From Streptomyces sp. NBC_00690 (GTDB taxonomy: Bacteria > Actinomycetota > Actinomycetes > Streptomycetales > Streptomycetaceae): DNA of 64,000 nucleotides. Numbering within the stretch: the first letter of the stretch is position 1; the number at the start of each line of letters is the position of its first letter. The notes beneath the pieces are model-generated. The model made no database searches. It was not told the DNA's origin and saw nothing but the letters and a program-made list of their open reading frames with translations. Of the stretch, positions 8,209 through 17,809 are shown piece after piece. The stretch covers positions 1,116,001-1,180,000 of the forward strand of contig NZ_CP109009.1 of the NCBI RefSeq assembly GCF_036226685.1, read 5' to 3'. A program made the translations under genes and the position numbers.

Positions 8209-9018
8209 GTGATCGATCTGCACACCCACCACCAGCGGTGCGGGCACGCCACGGGCACACTGCGCGACTATGTCATCGAGGCGTTGGATAAGGGCGTCAG
8301 CGTGTTGGGACTGTCGGACCACGCACCAATGTTCGCCGCAGAAGAGGACCACGCACTGCCGCCGGTGGCCATGCCCAAGTCCGAGTTCCCGTCCTACATC
8401 GCCGAGGCACTCGCCCTCAAGGAGGAGTTCGCGCGGAGCATCGAGATCCTCGTCTCTACGGAAGCCGACTACTTCCACGGCAAGGTGGACGCGTACTCCG
8501 CCGCACTGAGTTCCTACCCGTTGGACTACGTCATCGGGTCGGTGCACATGTTCGAGGGCAAGGACATCTTCGACGTCAGCAGATGGGGGGCCGTCGATCC
8601 GGCGGATCTTCCGGCACTCAAATCGCGGTTCTTCCGTACGGTGGCGGACTGTGCCCGTTCCAACTTCTTCCAGGTCATCGGCCATGTGGACGCGCTCAAG
8701 GGCAACTTCCCCGAGTTGGGCGAGGTTCCGGCGCCCGCCGCGGCCGATGAGATGTTGCTCGCGATCCGCGATTCCGGCGCGGTCATGGAGATCAACACCT
8801 CGGGTGGCACCAAGCAGTGCGGTGGCTGGTATCCCGAGTTCGACCTCCTCGAACGGGCACTCCACTTCGGGGTCCCCATCACGTTCGCTTCGGACGCCCA
8901 CGTTCCTGGCCGCATCTGCGACCAGTACCCGGACGTGGTCCACGTCCTGCTCGACATGGGTTTCACCACCTGGACGGTCTTCCGCCGCGGGGCTGCTCGG
9001 CAGTGCCCCCTGGCGTGA
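8209..9018 (+). CDS. PHP-domain phosphatase (histidinol-phosphatase HisK-like)
   Basis: The 269-residue PHP protein has metal-binding motifs HTHHQRCGHA (residues 5-14), LSDHAP (Asp37-His38), GSVHMFEG, GHVDALKG and FASDAHVP. This order matches HisJ/HisK-type histidinol phosphatases, which bind a trinuclear metal centre and hydrolyse phosphate monoesters. A full histidine operon is not present, so a role as the cluster's phosphatase on a cyclitol or nucleotide phosphate is more likely than histidine synthesis (inference). The GTG start at 8209 lies three bases after the SDR stop. Confidence 0.8.
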   Translation: MIDLHTHHQRCGHATGTLRDYVIEALDKGVSVLGLSDHAPMFAAEEDHALPPVAMPKSEFPSYIAEALALKEEFARSIEILVSTEADYFHGKVDAYSAALSSYPLDYVIGSVHMFEGKDIFDVSRWGAVDPADLPALKSRFFRTVADCARSNFFQVIGHVDALKGNFPELGEVPAPAAADEMLLAIRDSGAVMEINTSGGTKQCGGWYPEFDLLERALHFGVPITFASDAHVPGRICDQYPDVVHVLLDMGFTTWTVFRRGAARQCPLA

Positions 9019-9046
9019 CCTTCTGTCCTCACCACGGGAGCTTTTG

Positions 9047-10195
9047 ATGAACATCAGCGAACTCGTGACCGCCGAGCCGGATGGCGCGTCATTCCGCCAA
9101 CTACGGATCCGAGGCCATCTGTTGAAGGTCGTCACCACCTCGCCCGAGGCGGACGCGTTGGTATCCGAGACCTTCTGGCCACCGGGCATGCTGGGGGTCT
9201 TCGACACACCGCCCGGGTCGACACATCGCCCGGATCTGACGGTGGTCGACCTGCCCTCCTCTCCCACCGACATCCATGCATTGCTCCGACTGGCGGCGGA
9301 CAACTGCGTACCGGGGGAGTTCGAACTCACCCGCGACTATCGACTGCCCCGGTACGACGCGGACACCCACACGGTCTTCACCCTGCGGGACGTCAACTCC
9401 GACGAGGTGGCGGCCCTGGTACGCACCGAGGACCGGGCTGTCATCGTGCGTCCCCGGTCCGGTCTCGGCGACAGATGGCTCACCCGCATCATCCGCGATG
9501 TTGCCACCCGGATCGCCAAGGCCGAGGGCTCGCTCGTGCTGCACTCCTCAGCACTGGTCTTCGACGACGGCGCCTACCTGGTGGTCGGTGACTCCGGCGC
9601 GGGCAAGTCCACCACCGCGATCGCCTTGGCCCGGCTGCTGCCCGAGGCGGGTTGGATGGGCAATGACCGGATGCATCTGGACCGGCGCGGTCACTCCTAC
9701 GATGTGACGGCCTGTCCACTGCCCCTGGCCATCAACAAGGGCTCGCTCGATGTCATGGGTGTCAGCGACTTCGACGGTTGGCCGGTACGAGCGGGTCTGC
9801 CCGGCGTGGGCTCGGACTGGGACCAGTTCCAGGGCGAGGACAAGCTGAAACTGAGTTCGCGGGAAGTGCACCGCTTCCTCGGAGTCGACGTCGTACCGCA
9901 GGCACCGCTCGCCGGTGTGATCCTGCCACGGATCGACAGGGAAGCGGCGTACCGGCTGGAGCCTTCGACACTCGACCACACGAGCGAAGTCATCCGACGG
10001 AACTGCTTCTCCCTCGATGACAATCTGTACGGCGAGGACTGGCTGAAGGTACCCGTTCGCCACCACGCCCCACCGCCGTCGGTCGAGGACTTCCTGGAAC
10101 ACCTCGCGAAGCTCCCGGTACTGCGCTGCTCCTTGGGCAGCGCAGCGGATGTGGCGAGGCTCGCCGACGAGTTCGCGCGTGCGGTGCGGCTATGA
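9047..10195 (+). CDS. HprK-like P-loop kinase, copy 1
   Basis: The 382-residue protein has about 165 residues of uncharacterised N-terminal sequence followed by an HPr-kinase-like P-loop domain. LHSSALVFDDGAYLV leads to Walker A GDSGAGKSTT, then MGNDRMHLDRRG resembles the HprK Walker B/base region. HprK homologues outside carbon control often sit in peptide or metabolite clusters and phosphorylate small molecules or peptides; the lasso-peptide kinase ThcoK is an example. The ATG at 9047 has a GGGAG site. The stop overlaps the end of the convergent APH-like gene by six bases. A second related gene lies at 13010-14047. Confidence 0.7.
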   Translation: MNISELVTAEPDGASFRQLRIRGHLLKVVTTSPEADALVSETFWPPGMLGVFDTPPGSTHRPDLTVVDLPSSPTDIHALLRLAADNCVPGEFELTRDYRLPRYDADTHTVFTLRDVNSDEVAALVRTEDRAVIVRPRSGLGDRWLTRIIRDVATRIAKAEGSLVLHSSALVFDDGAYLVVGDSGAGKSTTAIALARLLPEAGWMGNDRMHLDRRGHSYDVTACPLPLAINKGSLDVMGVSDFDGWPVRAGLPGVGSDWDQFQGEDKLKLSSREVHRFLGVDVVPQAPLAGVILPRIDREAAYRLEPSTLDHTSEVIRRNCFSLDDNLYGEDWLKVPVRHHAPPPSVEDFLEHLAKLPVLRCSLGSAADVARLADEFARAVRL

Positions 10196-11179
10196 CCGCT
10201 CCCCCTCGACCGCACTCCCCCGTGCGTCGAGTTCCTCAGCGGTGCGGAGCAACAGCTCCACGTTCACCTCGAAGCGCGACCAGAATCGGGAGACCCAGTC
10301 GAGGTACCAAGGGACCAGTTCGACATCGCGTTCGGCGAGCAGCGCTACATGGTCGGAGCGCGGCAGAAACCAGATCGCCCCCAGTTTTGCCACATCGCCC
10401 ACCTGCGCAGGCGGAATACCCAAGCGCCTCCACAGGTGTTCGACGAATCGACGGGCTGCCGACGGGTCCAGTTCGAAGTCCCCCCGCCCACGACGGCAGG
10501 AGAGCCACAACGCCTTGCCGGCGTCGGCAGGACGCTGTGAATAGCCCGTCTCGTCCCAATCGATGACGGTCGGGGAGCCGGATCCATCAGTCAGCAGGTT
10601 CCGACCGTGGAGGTCACCGTGATAGATCATCGCTTCGCCCGGACGGGTCAGGCGCAGCGCACTGGCCCGCAGGTCATCGAGGTGGTCGTCCATGGCGCGC
10701 ACCAGCCCCCGCCGGTCACCGGCCAAGGCTGCGACGGTGAGCTCCCGCTCCCCGGGCGTCAGCCACGGCGACGCATAGTCCGCGATCAGGTCCTGGTGGA
10801 TCTCGGTGCGGCCGGTGCTGCCCGCCAGATCGGCCAGGACGGAGAAGAGTGGGTCGATGTGTCGGCGCGCGTCATCCGCGGGTTCGCCGGGGACGAAAGG
10901 ACGGACCACGACCAGCCGTGGGCGCTTCCCACCGTCGAAACCGATGTCGATCACAGGGGGGTACCACGCGGTCCCCCGCAGCTCCGCATCGACGCTCCGG
11001 ATGCGTTGCAGCTCAGGTCCCGACGAGCGTTCCGCACAGTGGACCTTCACGGAGAGGCGCTGTTCACCTGCCACGATGCGATGGGACATATTGACGCCCC
11101 TGCCGTCGAGCGCATCCGCGTCGCCTGCTGCAATGCGTTCGATCAGGTGTCGGATCGTGGGTACCGGCGAGCCCGTCAT
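10190..11179 (-). CDS. Aminoglycoside/choline-kinase-like phosphotransferase (APH fold)
   Basis: The 329-residue protein has the APH catalytic loop HGDLHGRNLL and the metal-binding VIDWDE, in the normal order and spacing. The family transfers phosphate from ATP to hydroxyl groups of antibiotics, sugars, choline and similar small molecules. The start at 11179 forms ATGA with the stop of the upstream P-loop gene, so the two are a coupled pair transcribed against the main cluster direction. It could be a self-resistance enzyme that masks the product or a biosynthetic kinase (inference). Confidence 0.78.
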   Translation of the reverse strand: MTGSPVPTIRHLIERIAAGDADALDGRGVNMSHRIVAGEQRLSVKVHCAERSSGPELQRIRSVDAELRGTAWYPPVIDIGFDGGKRPRLVVVRPFVPGEPADDARRHIDPLFSVLADLAGSTGRTEIHQDLIADYASPWLTPGERELTVAALAGDRRGLVRAMDDHLDDLRASALRLTRPGEAMIYHGDLHGRNLLTDGSGSPTVIDWDETGYSQRPADAGKALWLSCRRGRGDFELDPSAARRFVEHLWRRLGIPPAQVGDVAKLGAIWFLPRSDHVALLAERDVELVPWYLDWVSRFWSRFEVNVELLLRTAEELDARGSAVEGERS

Positions 11180-11748
11180 GACTGCGGGTCGCCCGGTGCC
11201 ACCTCGTGGTCGAGCCACTCGGTGACCTGGGCCACCAGTTGGGCAACGGGTTGCGCACTGTCGAGCCGCAGCACCGGACAGTGCAGTTCTGCGAGCCAAC
11301 GCTCGTCCTTGGCCCGGCTTCGACCCGAGAGGGAGGTGTCGTCGTAGCCCCGCGCCCAGTCCAGGAAGTCTCGGTGGGCCGCCTCATTGGCCCCACCCTG
11401 CTCGATCGTGTCCCCGTAGCGCAGGACTTCGCGACTCATCAGCCGCTCCATGCGCGTACGGGGATCGAGCGCCAGGAACACCACACCGTCAACCCGATCG
11501 ATGATGCTGTCACCCCACCCCTTCAACGACCCCGAAAGGATCCAGGCGTCACGCGGGACGAACAGCGCGTGCATCAGGGCTAGCCGCTCCTCCTCGGGGC
11601 GCTTGTGGGTGTACGGCGGGGCAGTGGGGAGCCAGAGGTAGTCATCGACATCCGCATGTGGAACCGACTGCAAGGAGGCCAGGGTGCGGCCCAGGGTCGT
11701 CGTGCCCACTGCGCTCGCCCCCGTCACGAGTAACCGATGCCCGCGCAT
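11176..11748 (-). CDS. Small AAA/adenylate-kinase-like P-loop protein
   Basis: The 190-residue protein starts with HRLLVTGASAVGTTTLGR, a variant Walker A (GASAVGTTT) in which the usual Lys of GK[S/T] is replaced by Gly-Thr-Thr. DVDDYLWLP follows, as in small nucleoside/adenylate-kinase-like proteins, and VVFLALDPRTRMERLMSRE is a lid-like Arg-rich stretch. The missing P-loop Lys makes ordinary ATP hydrolysis uncertain. ATG at 11748 is preceded by GGAGAGGG. It is coupled by four bases to the APH-like gene. Confidence 0.6.
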   Translation of the reverse strand: MRGHRLLVTGASAVGTTTLGRTLASLQSVPHADVDDYLWLPTAPPYTHKRPEEERLALMHALFVPRDAWILSGSLKGWGDSIIDRVDGVVFLALDPRTRMERLMSREVLRYGDTIEQGGANEAAHRDFLDWARGYDDTSLSGRSRAKDERWLAELHCPVLRLDSAQPVAQLVAQVTEWLDHEVAPGDPQS

Positions 11749-11996
11749 GTGCCCTCTCCTTCGTCCGGTCCTGAGTGCCGAACAACCTGCCCTGGCCACC
11801 GTCCGTTTGGGGCCACTCCTGGGGCGGTGCCCGGTCCATCGGATTCTATCGGCCAGGGGGTGCTGTCACCCGGCGAACCGCTCGCTGACACCGATGGGTT
11901 TCGGTTGATGACGCCCGGTCGTCGCACCGTCCGCCACCGATCGATCGCGCGAGTCCGGTACGCACCGGCCCGTGCAACATCCACACGCCACGAGAG
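11749..11996. promoter_or_regulatory. Divergent intergenic control region
   Basis: This 248-bp gap lies between the minus-strand P-loop/APH pair and the plus-strand SDR, so it must hold promoters for at least one direction. No confident -35/-10 pair or operator repeat was found. Confidence 0.3.
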
Positions 11997-12767
11997 ATGG
12001 AATCGCAGGCCACCATGGTCAAAGGCATGCCGAACGCACTGGTGACGGGGGTCTCCCGCGGGCTGGGACAGCACATCTGCCACGCCCTCAAGGCATCGGG
12101 TTATCGGGTGTTGGGAGCGGGGCAGACGGCATTCCCCCACAACGATGCCCTCGACGACTACCGGACGATCGACTTGCGGCAGCCGATGGCCGCCGATCCG
12201 TTCGCCGGCGAGGTCGTCGATGTACTCGTCAACAACGCGGGGGTGTATCTCGATGACCCCCGCCGGTCGTACGGTGACTTCTTCTCCCTCTCCCTCGACG
12301 ATCTTCGGGACACCTTCGAGGTCAATCTGTTCGGTGCCGTTCAACTGGCACGCGTACATGCCCCTTCGATGATTGCGCGAGGCTCGGGCAGGATCGTCTG
12401 CGTCTCGTCCGGGATGGGGCGGCTCCAGGACGCCGACGGGGCCTCGTTCGCGTACCGGTCGTCGAAGCTCGCCCTCAACTCACTCGTCCTCACACTGGCA
12501 CACCACTTCGCCGCTGCACCTGGTGATCTGTCGGCCTTCTCCTACTGCCCGGGGTGGATCAGAACCGACATGGGGACGGATTCGGCCCCACGCGACCCCG
12601 GGCCGGCAGCGATGGACCTCGTACAACTCCTGGAAGAGCCGTCTGCGCAGACCAACGGCGCCTTCTTCCGCGGGCCGGACGAACTGGGGTGGGACGTCCG
12701 CGGTCCGTTCGTGACGGACCGGAGCGGACCGGTACGGCGGACTGAGCCCGAGGCGCGGGAACCATGA
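11997..12767 (+). CDS. Short-chain dehydrogenase/reductase (SDR), second copy
   Basis: The 256-residue SDR has TGVSRGLGQH (cofactor loop), NNAGVY, the Ser-containing strand VCVSSGMG and YRSSK (catalytic Tyr/Lys). It would use NAD(P)H on an alcohol or ketone. Possible starts are ATG at 11997, 12015 or 12027; none has a strong ribosome site, and the family alignment begins at about the last one. It heads the second plus-strand block of the cluster. Confidence 0.85.
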   Translation: MESQATMVKGMPNALVTGVSRGLGQHICHALKASGYRVLGAGQTAFPHNDALDDYRTIDLRQPMAADPFAGEVVDVLVNNAGVYLDDPRRSYGDFFSLSLDDLRDTFEVNLFGAVQLARVHAPSMIARGSGRIVCVSSGMGRLQDADGASFAYRSSKLALNSLVLTLAHHFAAAPGDLSAFSYCPGWIRTDMGTDSAPRDPGPAAMDLVQLLEEPSAQTNGAFFRGPDELGWDVRGPFVTDRSGPVRRTEPEAREP

Positions 12768-12864
12768 CTTCGCCGCGCGGGCCCATCGAGCCGGTGCAGC
12801 CCAGCCGTTGGGAGTCCGCGGTGAGGGCCGCTCTCACGCGGCCCCGCATCGGTTCGGGGCGCCC

Positions 12865-12894
12865 TTGTCATCCGTCAATCCACCGAACTAGCAT
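12865..12894 (+). promoter_or_regulatory. Candidate sigma-70-type promoter before the second HprK-like gene
   Basis: A TTGTCA box at 12865-12870 and a TAGCAT box at 12889-12894 are separated by 18 bases, close to the HrdB-type consensus. Transcription would begin near 12901, leaving a leader of about 110 bases before the ATG at 13010. A frame from 12764 overlaps this site but loses G/C third-position bias after about 33 codons, so I did not call it a gene. Confidence 0.4.
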
Positions 12895-13009
12895 CCTGGA
12901 GGAACACATCACCTGCCCAACCCGGCCACCAAGGGCTCTCGCCCCGGGGCGGTCCGCTGTCGCCGGCGTCCTTTCCGCCCGGCCAGATCCACGGGGGTGA
13001 TTCACCACG

Positions 13010-14047
13010 ATGGACTCCAACACTGCGACCGATCACTACACCGTTCGCTCCCCCTTCGCCTGCACCGGTCTGCTGTGCACACCGAGCGTCGCGGACCATG
13101 TCCAGCGGCTCGCCGCGCCCTATCTCCAACTGCAACCGGGCTCCTTTGATCCGGGCACCTGGCGAGTGACCGCGAACGCAGCGCCTTCGGACCGATCGGT
13201 CACGGAGTCGGTCACCGCACTCGGCGAGGTAGCGGTCGACTATGCGGTCGACCACACCGACAAAACCCTCGTCCATCTCGCACCCCACGGCGAAGCATGG
13301 GTCACCCAGTCCTTGTTGCGGGCCACCCGGGCGATCCACCGTTCGGCCGCCAGCAGAAGGGGAGTGCTGTTCGTCCATGCCGGGCTCGTCGAGCTGAACG
13401 GCCTCGGGGTGGCCCTGGTCGGCGGCAGCCGCGCCGGCAAGACCTCCTTCGTCATGGCCAGCGTGCTCAACGGTTCCGGTGTCATGGTCTGCAACGACGA
13501 TGTGAGCCTCACGGTGGACCCCGCCGGGGGCACGGTGACGGGTACGGGCTGGCCCCGTTCCATTTCGGTACGACTGGACACCCTGGACCTGCTGTTCGGA
13601 GAGGATCGGGCCCGAACCGTTCTGGCTTCGCTGTCGCACCCGGCCAATGAAACACTGCCGAGCCTGCGGGAGTCCGGTATCGAGCAGCACGGAACCGCCC
13701 TCATCTACCCCTGGGAGTACGCCGACCTCCTGGACACCAAGATCGGCCGATCCCTCACGGTGGATGCGATCGTCCATCTGAGCTTGGCCGACGATCCCGC
13801 CGAAGCGGAGTTCGCCCCCGTACCCCCGCCCGACCGCGGCGAACTGTTGGACCGCGGTGTTCTGCCACTACCCAACAAGCACCTCAACATCTTCGGCCAC
13901 GAGCCCGAACCTGAGGCATTTCTGCGCACCCACAACGCTGTGACCGCGCTACCCACCTTCCGCTTCCGGTACTCGTTCAGCGATGTGCGCCAAGAGGTTG
14001 ATCGACTCGCCGACCTGCTCCGAGGCCGGCTGTCGAACGGACCGTGA
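13010..14047 (+). CDS. HprK-like P-loop kinase, copy 2
   Basis: The 345-residue protein shares architecture with the gene at 9047. An N-terminal region is followed by FVHAGLVELNGLGVALV, Walker A GGSRAGKTSF, and VCNDDVSLTVDPAGG corresponding to the HprK region after the P-loop. It probably phosphorylates a small molecule or peptide partner (family inference). GGGGGTGA lies before the ATG at 13010. It starts an operon with the nucleotidyltransferase and AsnB-like genes; its TGA overlaps a possible GTG start of the next gene. Confidence 0.68.
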   Translation: MDSNTATDHYTVRSPFACTGLLCTPSVADHVQRLAAPYLQLQPGSFDPGTWRVTANAAPSDRSVTESVTALGEVAVDYAVDHTDKTLVHLAPHGEAWVTQSLLRATRAIHRSAASRRGVLFVHAGLVELNGLGVALVGGSRAGKTSFVMASVLNGSGVMVCNDDVSLTVDPAGGTVTGTGWPRSISVRLDTLDLLFGEDRARTVLASLSHPANETLPSLRESGIEQHGTALIYPWEYADLLDTKIGRSLTVDAIVHLSLADDPAEAEFAPVPPPDRGELLDRGVLPLPNKHLNIFGHEPEPEAFLRTHNAVTALPTFRFRYSFSDVRQEVDRLADLLRGRLSNGP

Positions 14048-14070
14048 CGCAGAGAGGATCCACCACAGCC

Positions 14071-15174
14071 ATGCTCTCCTTCCGTGAACACATCTCCGCA
14101 GTCGCTGGCATGGACGACTTCGACGAGGAGGCGGTCCGGGCGAAGATCCATCTCGTGGACGGCGATGTACTAATGCTGTCCGGCTCCCTCGTGGACGGTT
14201 CGGGCACCCCGTCATCGGACTTCGACTTCTCGGTCTTCGCGCCCACCAGGGACGAGAGGTTCCATCGCGACACCTTCCCCAGGGAAGGCCATATGAGGTA
14301 CTACACCAGCGGTGACCGGGTGAAGGCCAGCTTCGACTACCTGCCCCACAGCCTGCTCGGCGTCGATGTGGAGTACTGGACCGTGCAGGAGATCTCCCAC
14401 ATGCTCACGGCTCATGCGCAGTTGTACGACCACCTGAGGAGCCGGGCCCGTAAATCGTCCAGCTTTGCCGCGTCCGCGGTGGACTTCCGGCTGCTGTCCC
14501 GTCTGACGTACGGCGTCCCTCTGACGAACGTACCGGAGTTCGAACGGATCACGGCTGAGCTGCGGCCCGGTGAGCTTGCCTACACGGCCTTCCGCACGGC
14601 CGTCGGCAGCTACCCCGACTTCCGCGACCTGGCCGGCATGTGGGCGCAGAAGGACTACGAGTCCGCCCTGATCGCAGCTCGCAAGCTCGGTGTGGACACC
14701 TTCCGCGGTCTGACCCACGTCCACGGGAACACCAATCGCAATCCCAAGTACCTGGCTCGGTTCCTTGCCCGACTGCCTGCGTCCCTGTCCGAACTCACCA
14801 CACGGTTCCGCCACCTCAACGCCTACGGTGTGCCGAGCGCGGCCGAGGCGCCCGATGCAGTCCTGGAGTGGCTCGATCTCATCGATGCGGCCTTCGGCGA
14901 GATGCGGCAGGCACGGGACACGGCCGAGGCGTTCGTCAGCCGGCAGGAGTTTCTGGATCTGCTGAAACACGAGTTGCACGAGACGATGGGCTGGAACGCC
15001 GAGATCTCCAACGAGTACTGCTTCCGCGCCCGGGAGGCGAGAGGCGACGTTCCCTCGCTGCGCGAGCTGCTGATCGCGATGGAGGCACGCGGCGCGGTCG
15101 AGCACGGGCTCCCGTTGCAACAGTGGGCACTGCGCCGCACGGCGCCCGCAGGCGAGAACAACACATCCGCCTGA
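14071..15174 (+). CDS. Nucleotidyltransferase-fold protein
   Basis: The 367-residue protein has the Pol-beta-superfamily signature GSLVDGSGTPSSDFDFSV. Gly38-Ser39 and the metal-binding Asp50/Asp52 are present, with a likely third acidic residue in GVDVEYW. Members transfer NMP groups to small molecules, proteins or RNA. The C-terminal 250 residues are mainly helical and unassigned. A GTG at 14044 overlapping the kinase stop is an alternative start; ATG at 14071 follows a GAGAGGA site at longer spacing. HprK-like kinase plus nucleotidyltransferase pairs are known from some lasso peptide clusters, but no lasso precursor or protease is seen here. Confidence 0.68.
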   Translation: MLSFREHISAVAGMDDFDEEAVRAKIHLVDGDVLMLSGSLVDGSGTPSSDFDFSVFAPTRDERFHRDTFPREGHMRYYTSGDRVKASFDYLPHSLLGVDVEYWTVQEISHMLTAHAQLYDHLRSRARKSSSFAASAVDFRLLSRLTYGVPLTNVPEFERITAELRPGELAYTAFRTAVGSYPDFRDLAGMWAQKDYESALIAARKLGVDTFRGLTHVHGNTNRNPKYLARFLARLPASLSELTTRFRHLNAYGVPSAAEAPDAVLEWLDLIDAAFGEMRQARDTAEAFVSRQEFLDLLKHELHETMGWNAEISNEYCFRAREARGDVPSLRELLIAMEARGAVEHGLPLQQWALRRTAPAGENNTSA

Positions 15175-15217
15175 GACCGGAACCACCCAACACACCGGAC
15201 CGGGGGGGGAGAGGAAT

Positions 15218-16954
15218 GTGTGTCGGATCTACGGCTACTTCGGACGAGCGGTCGAGGTGACCGCTCTGGAGGCCGCCCGGGACGCGCAGTTGTCGGGCGG
15301 GCCCGATGAACAGCACTACGTCCGGGGGGCGAACTGGGGCCTGGGATGCAATCGCCTCTCCATCCAGGACCCTTCCCACGGGTGCCAGCCGTTCGTCAAC
15401 GCCGACGGTTCGGTGTACGCGGTGTTCAACGGGGAGATCTACAACTTCCGGGCCATCCGGGAGGAACTCGCCTCGCACGGTGTCCCTATCGAGGGCGACT
15501 CGGACGGCTCCGTCCTCCTGCCGTACTACGAGCTCCACGGCGACCGATTCATCGAGCGACTCGAAGGAATGTTCGCCATCGCCGTGGTGGACCTGCGGAC
15601 GGGCGGGCGGCTGAAGCTCTGGTGCGATCCCCTGGCGGTCAAGAGCGTGTACTACTCCGTCGAAGGCGGGGGCGTCACCTTCTCCTCCGAGCTCAGCGGG
15701 CTCCGTACCCTGCTGCCCGGGCCCCGGGAACTGGCGCCGTCCGCCGTCGACGACTACATGAACTGGCAGTGCCTACCGGACGGCTCACCCTGGTACCGAC
15801 AGACCTCCTCGCTGCGCGCCGGTGAGCGACTGATCTGCGACGGCAGGACCACCGTGGAAGGCGCGCAGGCGGCCGATCCCCTGGTGACCGGCGAAGTGCA
15901 CACACCGAACCGGTTGCGTGCCCTGCTCAGCCGGGAGTTGGCCCACATGTCACTCCAGTCGACGCCGATCGCCGTCCAAGTGTCGGGCGGGCTCGACTCC
16001 AGCATCCTCGCGACACTGCTCGGCGAATTGCGCAGCGACGTCACCGGATTCCATGTGACCCACGAGGGGACCCACTCATCGGACGAGTTGGTCCACGCCA
16101 AGGAGGCCGCCACACACGCCGGGATCGAGTTGGAAGTGGTGGAAGTCCGGGACGCTGAGCTTCCCGAACTGATTCCGGCCATGGTGCGGGCCTTGGGCCC
16201 ACCCAACGCGACACCCCATGCGCTGAGTGCGTTCGCGCTGTTCCGGGAGATCTCCGGGCGGGGCTTCCGGGTCTGCTTCGTGGGAGACGGGGCGGATGAG
16301 CAGTTCGGCGGCTACCGCCGGTACAGCACGGCACTCGCGGTGTCCGACGAGACCTGGCCGTCCCGCTATCTCGACAGACTGTCGCTCATCCCCGAAGCAC
16401 GGTACCGACAGCTCTACACCCCTGAGTACCGCGAACTCATCGACTCAGGCGCGAGCAGCCGACAACGGTCCTTGGACCTGCTGAACCGCCCGGCCCCCTC
16501 CCGTCTGGAGCAGCTTCTGACATTCGATCGCCTATGCAAGCTGCCGAGCCTGAACCTGCGCAAACTCGACCACCTCTCGATGGCGTACGCGATCGAGTGC
16601 CGTGTTCCGTATTGTCAGCCGGCCGTCACCGCCTTCGCCCGCGGAGCACCCGATGGGATGAAGGTGGACGGCGCGCGCCGGAAGCAGATCCTCTGGGACG
16701 CCGGGATCGGGGTTGTTCCTCCCGGTGTCCAGGGCCGCCAGAAGCAACCGTTCACCTTTCCGATCAGTGCCTTCATGCGTGAGGGCTCCCACCTGTGGGA
16801 CTTCACCGTCGATGTGTTGAGCAGACCCCGCCTTTGCACCGATGGATATCTGAGTGCGGCAGCCGTGCGGAAGGTGATCGGGGAACATGGGGAAGGCCAG
16901 GACCACTCCCGTCTGTTGTGGGGGCTGATGGTGCTGGAGTTGGCGCTTCCCTGA
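15218..16954 (+). CDS. Asparagine-synthetase-like amidotransferase
   Basis: The 578-residue protein starts Val/Met-Cys-Arg-Ile-Tyr-Gly, so Cys2 is available as the class II glutaminase nucleophile after Met removal. The glutaminase half includes GCNRLSIQD and VFNGEIYNF. The synthetase half contains the PP-loop [11 protein letters not shown] near residue 255 and [11 protein letters not shown]. The enzyme would use glutamine and ATP to amidate a carboxylate through an acyl-adenylate. The GTG at 15218 is required to place Cys at position 2, and a GGGGAGAGG site precedes it. It likely installs an amide in the cluster product; lasso-cyclase-like roles are less likely because the glutaminase Cys is intact. 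Confidence 0.85.
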   Translation: MCRIYGYFGRAVEVTALEAARDAQLSGGPDEQHYVRGANWGLGCNRLSIQDPSHGCQPFVNADGSVYAVFNGEIYNFRAIREELASHGVPIEGDSDGSVLLPYYELHGDRFIERLEGMFAIAVVDLRTGGRLKLWCDPLAVKSVYYSVEGGGVTFSSELSGLRTLLPGPRELAPSAVDDYMNWQCLPDGSPWYRQTSSLRAGERLICDGRTTVEGAQAADPLVTGEVHTPNRLRALLSRELAHMSLQSTPIAVQVSGGLDSSILATLLGELRSDVTGFHVTHEGTHSSDELVHAKEAATHAGIELEVVEVRDAELPELIPAMVRALGPPNATPHALSAFALFREISGRGFRVCFVGDGADEQFGGYRRYSTALAVSDETWPSRYLDRLSLIPEARYRQLYTPEYRELIDSGASSRQRSLDLLNRPAPSRLEQLLTFDRLCKLPSLNLRKLDHLSMAYAIECRVPYCQPAVTAFARGAPDGMKVDGARRKQILWDAGIGVVPPGVQGRQKQPFTFPISAFMREGSHLWDFTVDVLSRPRLCTDGYLSAAAVRKVIGEHGEGQDHSRLLWGLMVLELALP

Positions 16955-17015
16955 ACCGTGTCCGCCAGATACGGCCTGCCCCGGTCCGAACTCATCAACA
17001 GAAGGGCACCCACTC

Positions 17016-17645
17016 GTGCGCACGCTCTACGTCGTCACGCATCCGGAGGCGACGCACCACGTCGAACGGGTCGTCGGCGGGTGGCATGACTCCGACCTCA
17101 CTCCCGACGGACGGCGCACCGCTGCCGCCGTCGCCCGGGCGCTGCGGTCGACGGTTCCCGAGGAGTCCAAGATCGAACTGATCTCCTCGGACCTCCAGCG
17201 GACGGTCCAAACGGCCCAGAAGATCGCCGATGTGTTCGACGTCAAGCCGGTCCTCGATCGCCGTTTGAGGGAGAAGTCGTACGGCGAGGCGGAGGGAAAA
17301 CCACAGGAATGGCTCGACCAGCGCTTCATCACCCCACCGGCCGTCGGCGATCGGCTGGGGCACGATGAGGGCGTGGCGGGAGCGGAGACCAAGGGGGCCT
17401 TCGCGGAGCGTGTCTACGCCGTCATGAACGACATCCTCAAGCACCCCTACGAACACCAGATCGTGGTGACCCATGGGTTCGCTCTGACGTTCATCGTGGC
17501 CTGGTGGATCGGGATGCCGATCGAGTCCCTGGGCTATGCGAACTTCCGGGCGCCGTCGGGGAGCATCACCACCCTGCGGGAGGACGACTTCTTCCACAAC
17601 CGTCAGGTCGTCAGCCTCGGTGACACCCGTCATCTCCCCGAGTGA
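17016..17645 (+). CDS. Histidine phosphatase superfamily (phosphoglycerate-mutase-like) with altered RHG motif
   Basis: The 209-residue protein resembles histidine phosphatases from end to end. [14 protein letters not shown] and [14 protein letters not shown] are standard, and the second catalytic His is in VVTHGFAL. The N-terminal RHG motif reads VVTHPEA, so the catalytic His is kept but the flanking Arg and Gly are Thr and Pro. It may still be a phosphatase with changed specificity. AGAAGGG precedes the GTG at 17016. It is the last gene of the plus-strand block before the convergent MFS gene. Confidence 0.75.
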   Translation: MRTLYVVTHPEATHHVERVVGGWHDSDLTPDGRRTAAAVARALRSTVPEESKIELISSDLQRTVQTAQKIADVFDVKPVLDRRLREKSYGEAEGKPQEWLDQRFITPPAVGDRLGHDEGVAGAETKGAFAERVYAVMNDILKHPYEHQIVVTHGFALTFIVAWWIGMPIESLGYANFRAPSGSITTLREDDFFHNRQVVSLGDTRHLPE

Positions 17646-17809
17646 GACGGATGGGCTCCCGCCCTCCCCGGTGCAAGGGAGTCCAGCAGTCCTCCACCAC
17701 ACGGGCGGTAGGTACGAGCCGTCGTACATAACCGGTCATACGAGGGGTCTGCCATGGGCCGGGTTCGGCATCAGCCTGCATCGGATGGCCAGGTGCAGGC
17801 TGTGCCCCC

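Noticed and set aside
12764..13000. 78-codon frame overlapping the SDR stop as ATGA
   Set aside because: Codon bias is good only for the first 33 codons, a promoter-like TTGTCA/TAGCAT pair lies inside, and it has no similarity or ribosome site; treated as leader DNA.
9047..14047. Lasso peptide cluster based on kinase, nucleotidyltransferase and AsnB-like genes
   Set aside because: No precursor, RRE or protease gene is present, and the AsnB-like protein keeps Cys2 of a true amidotransferase.
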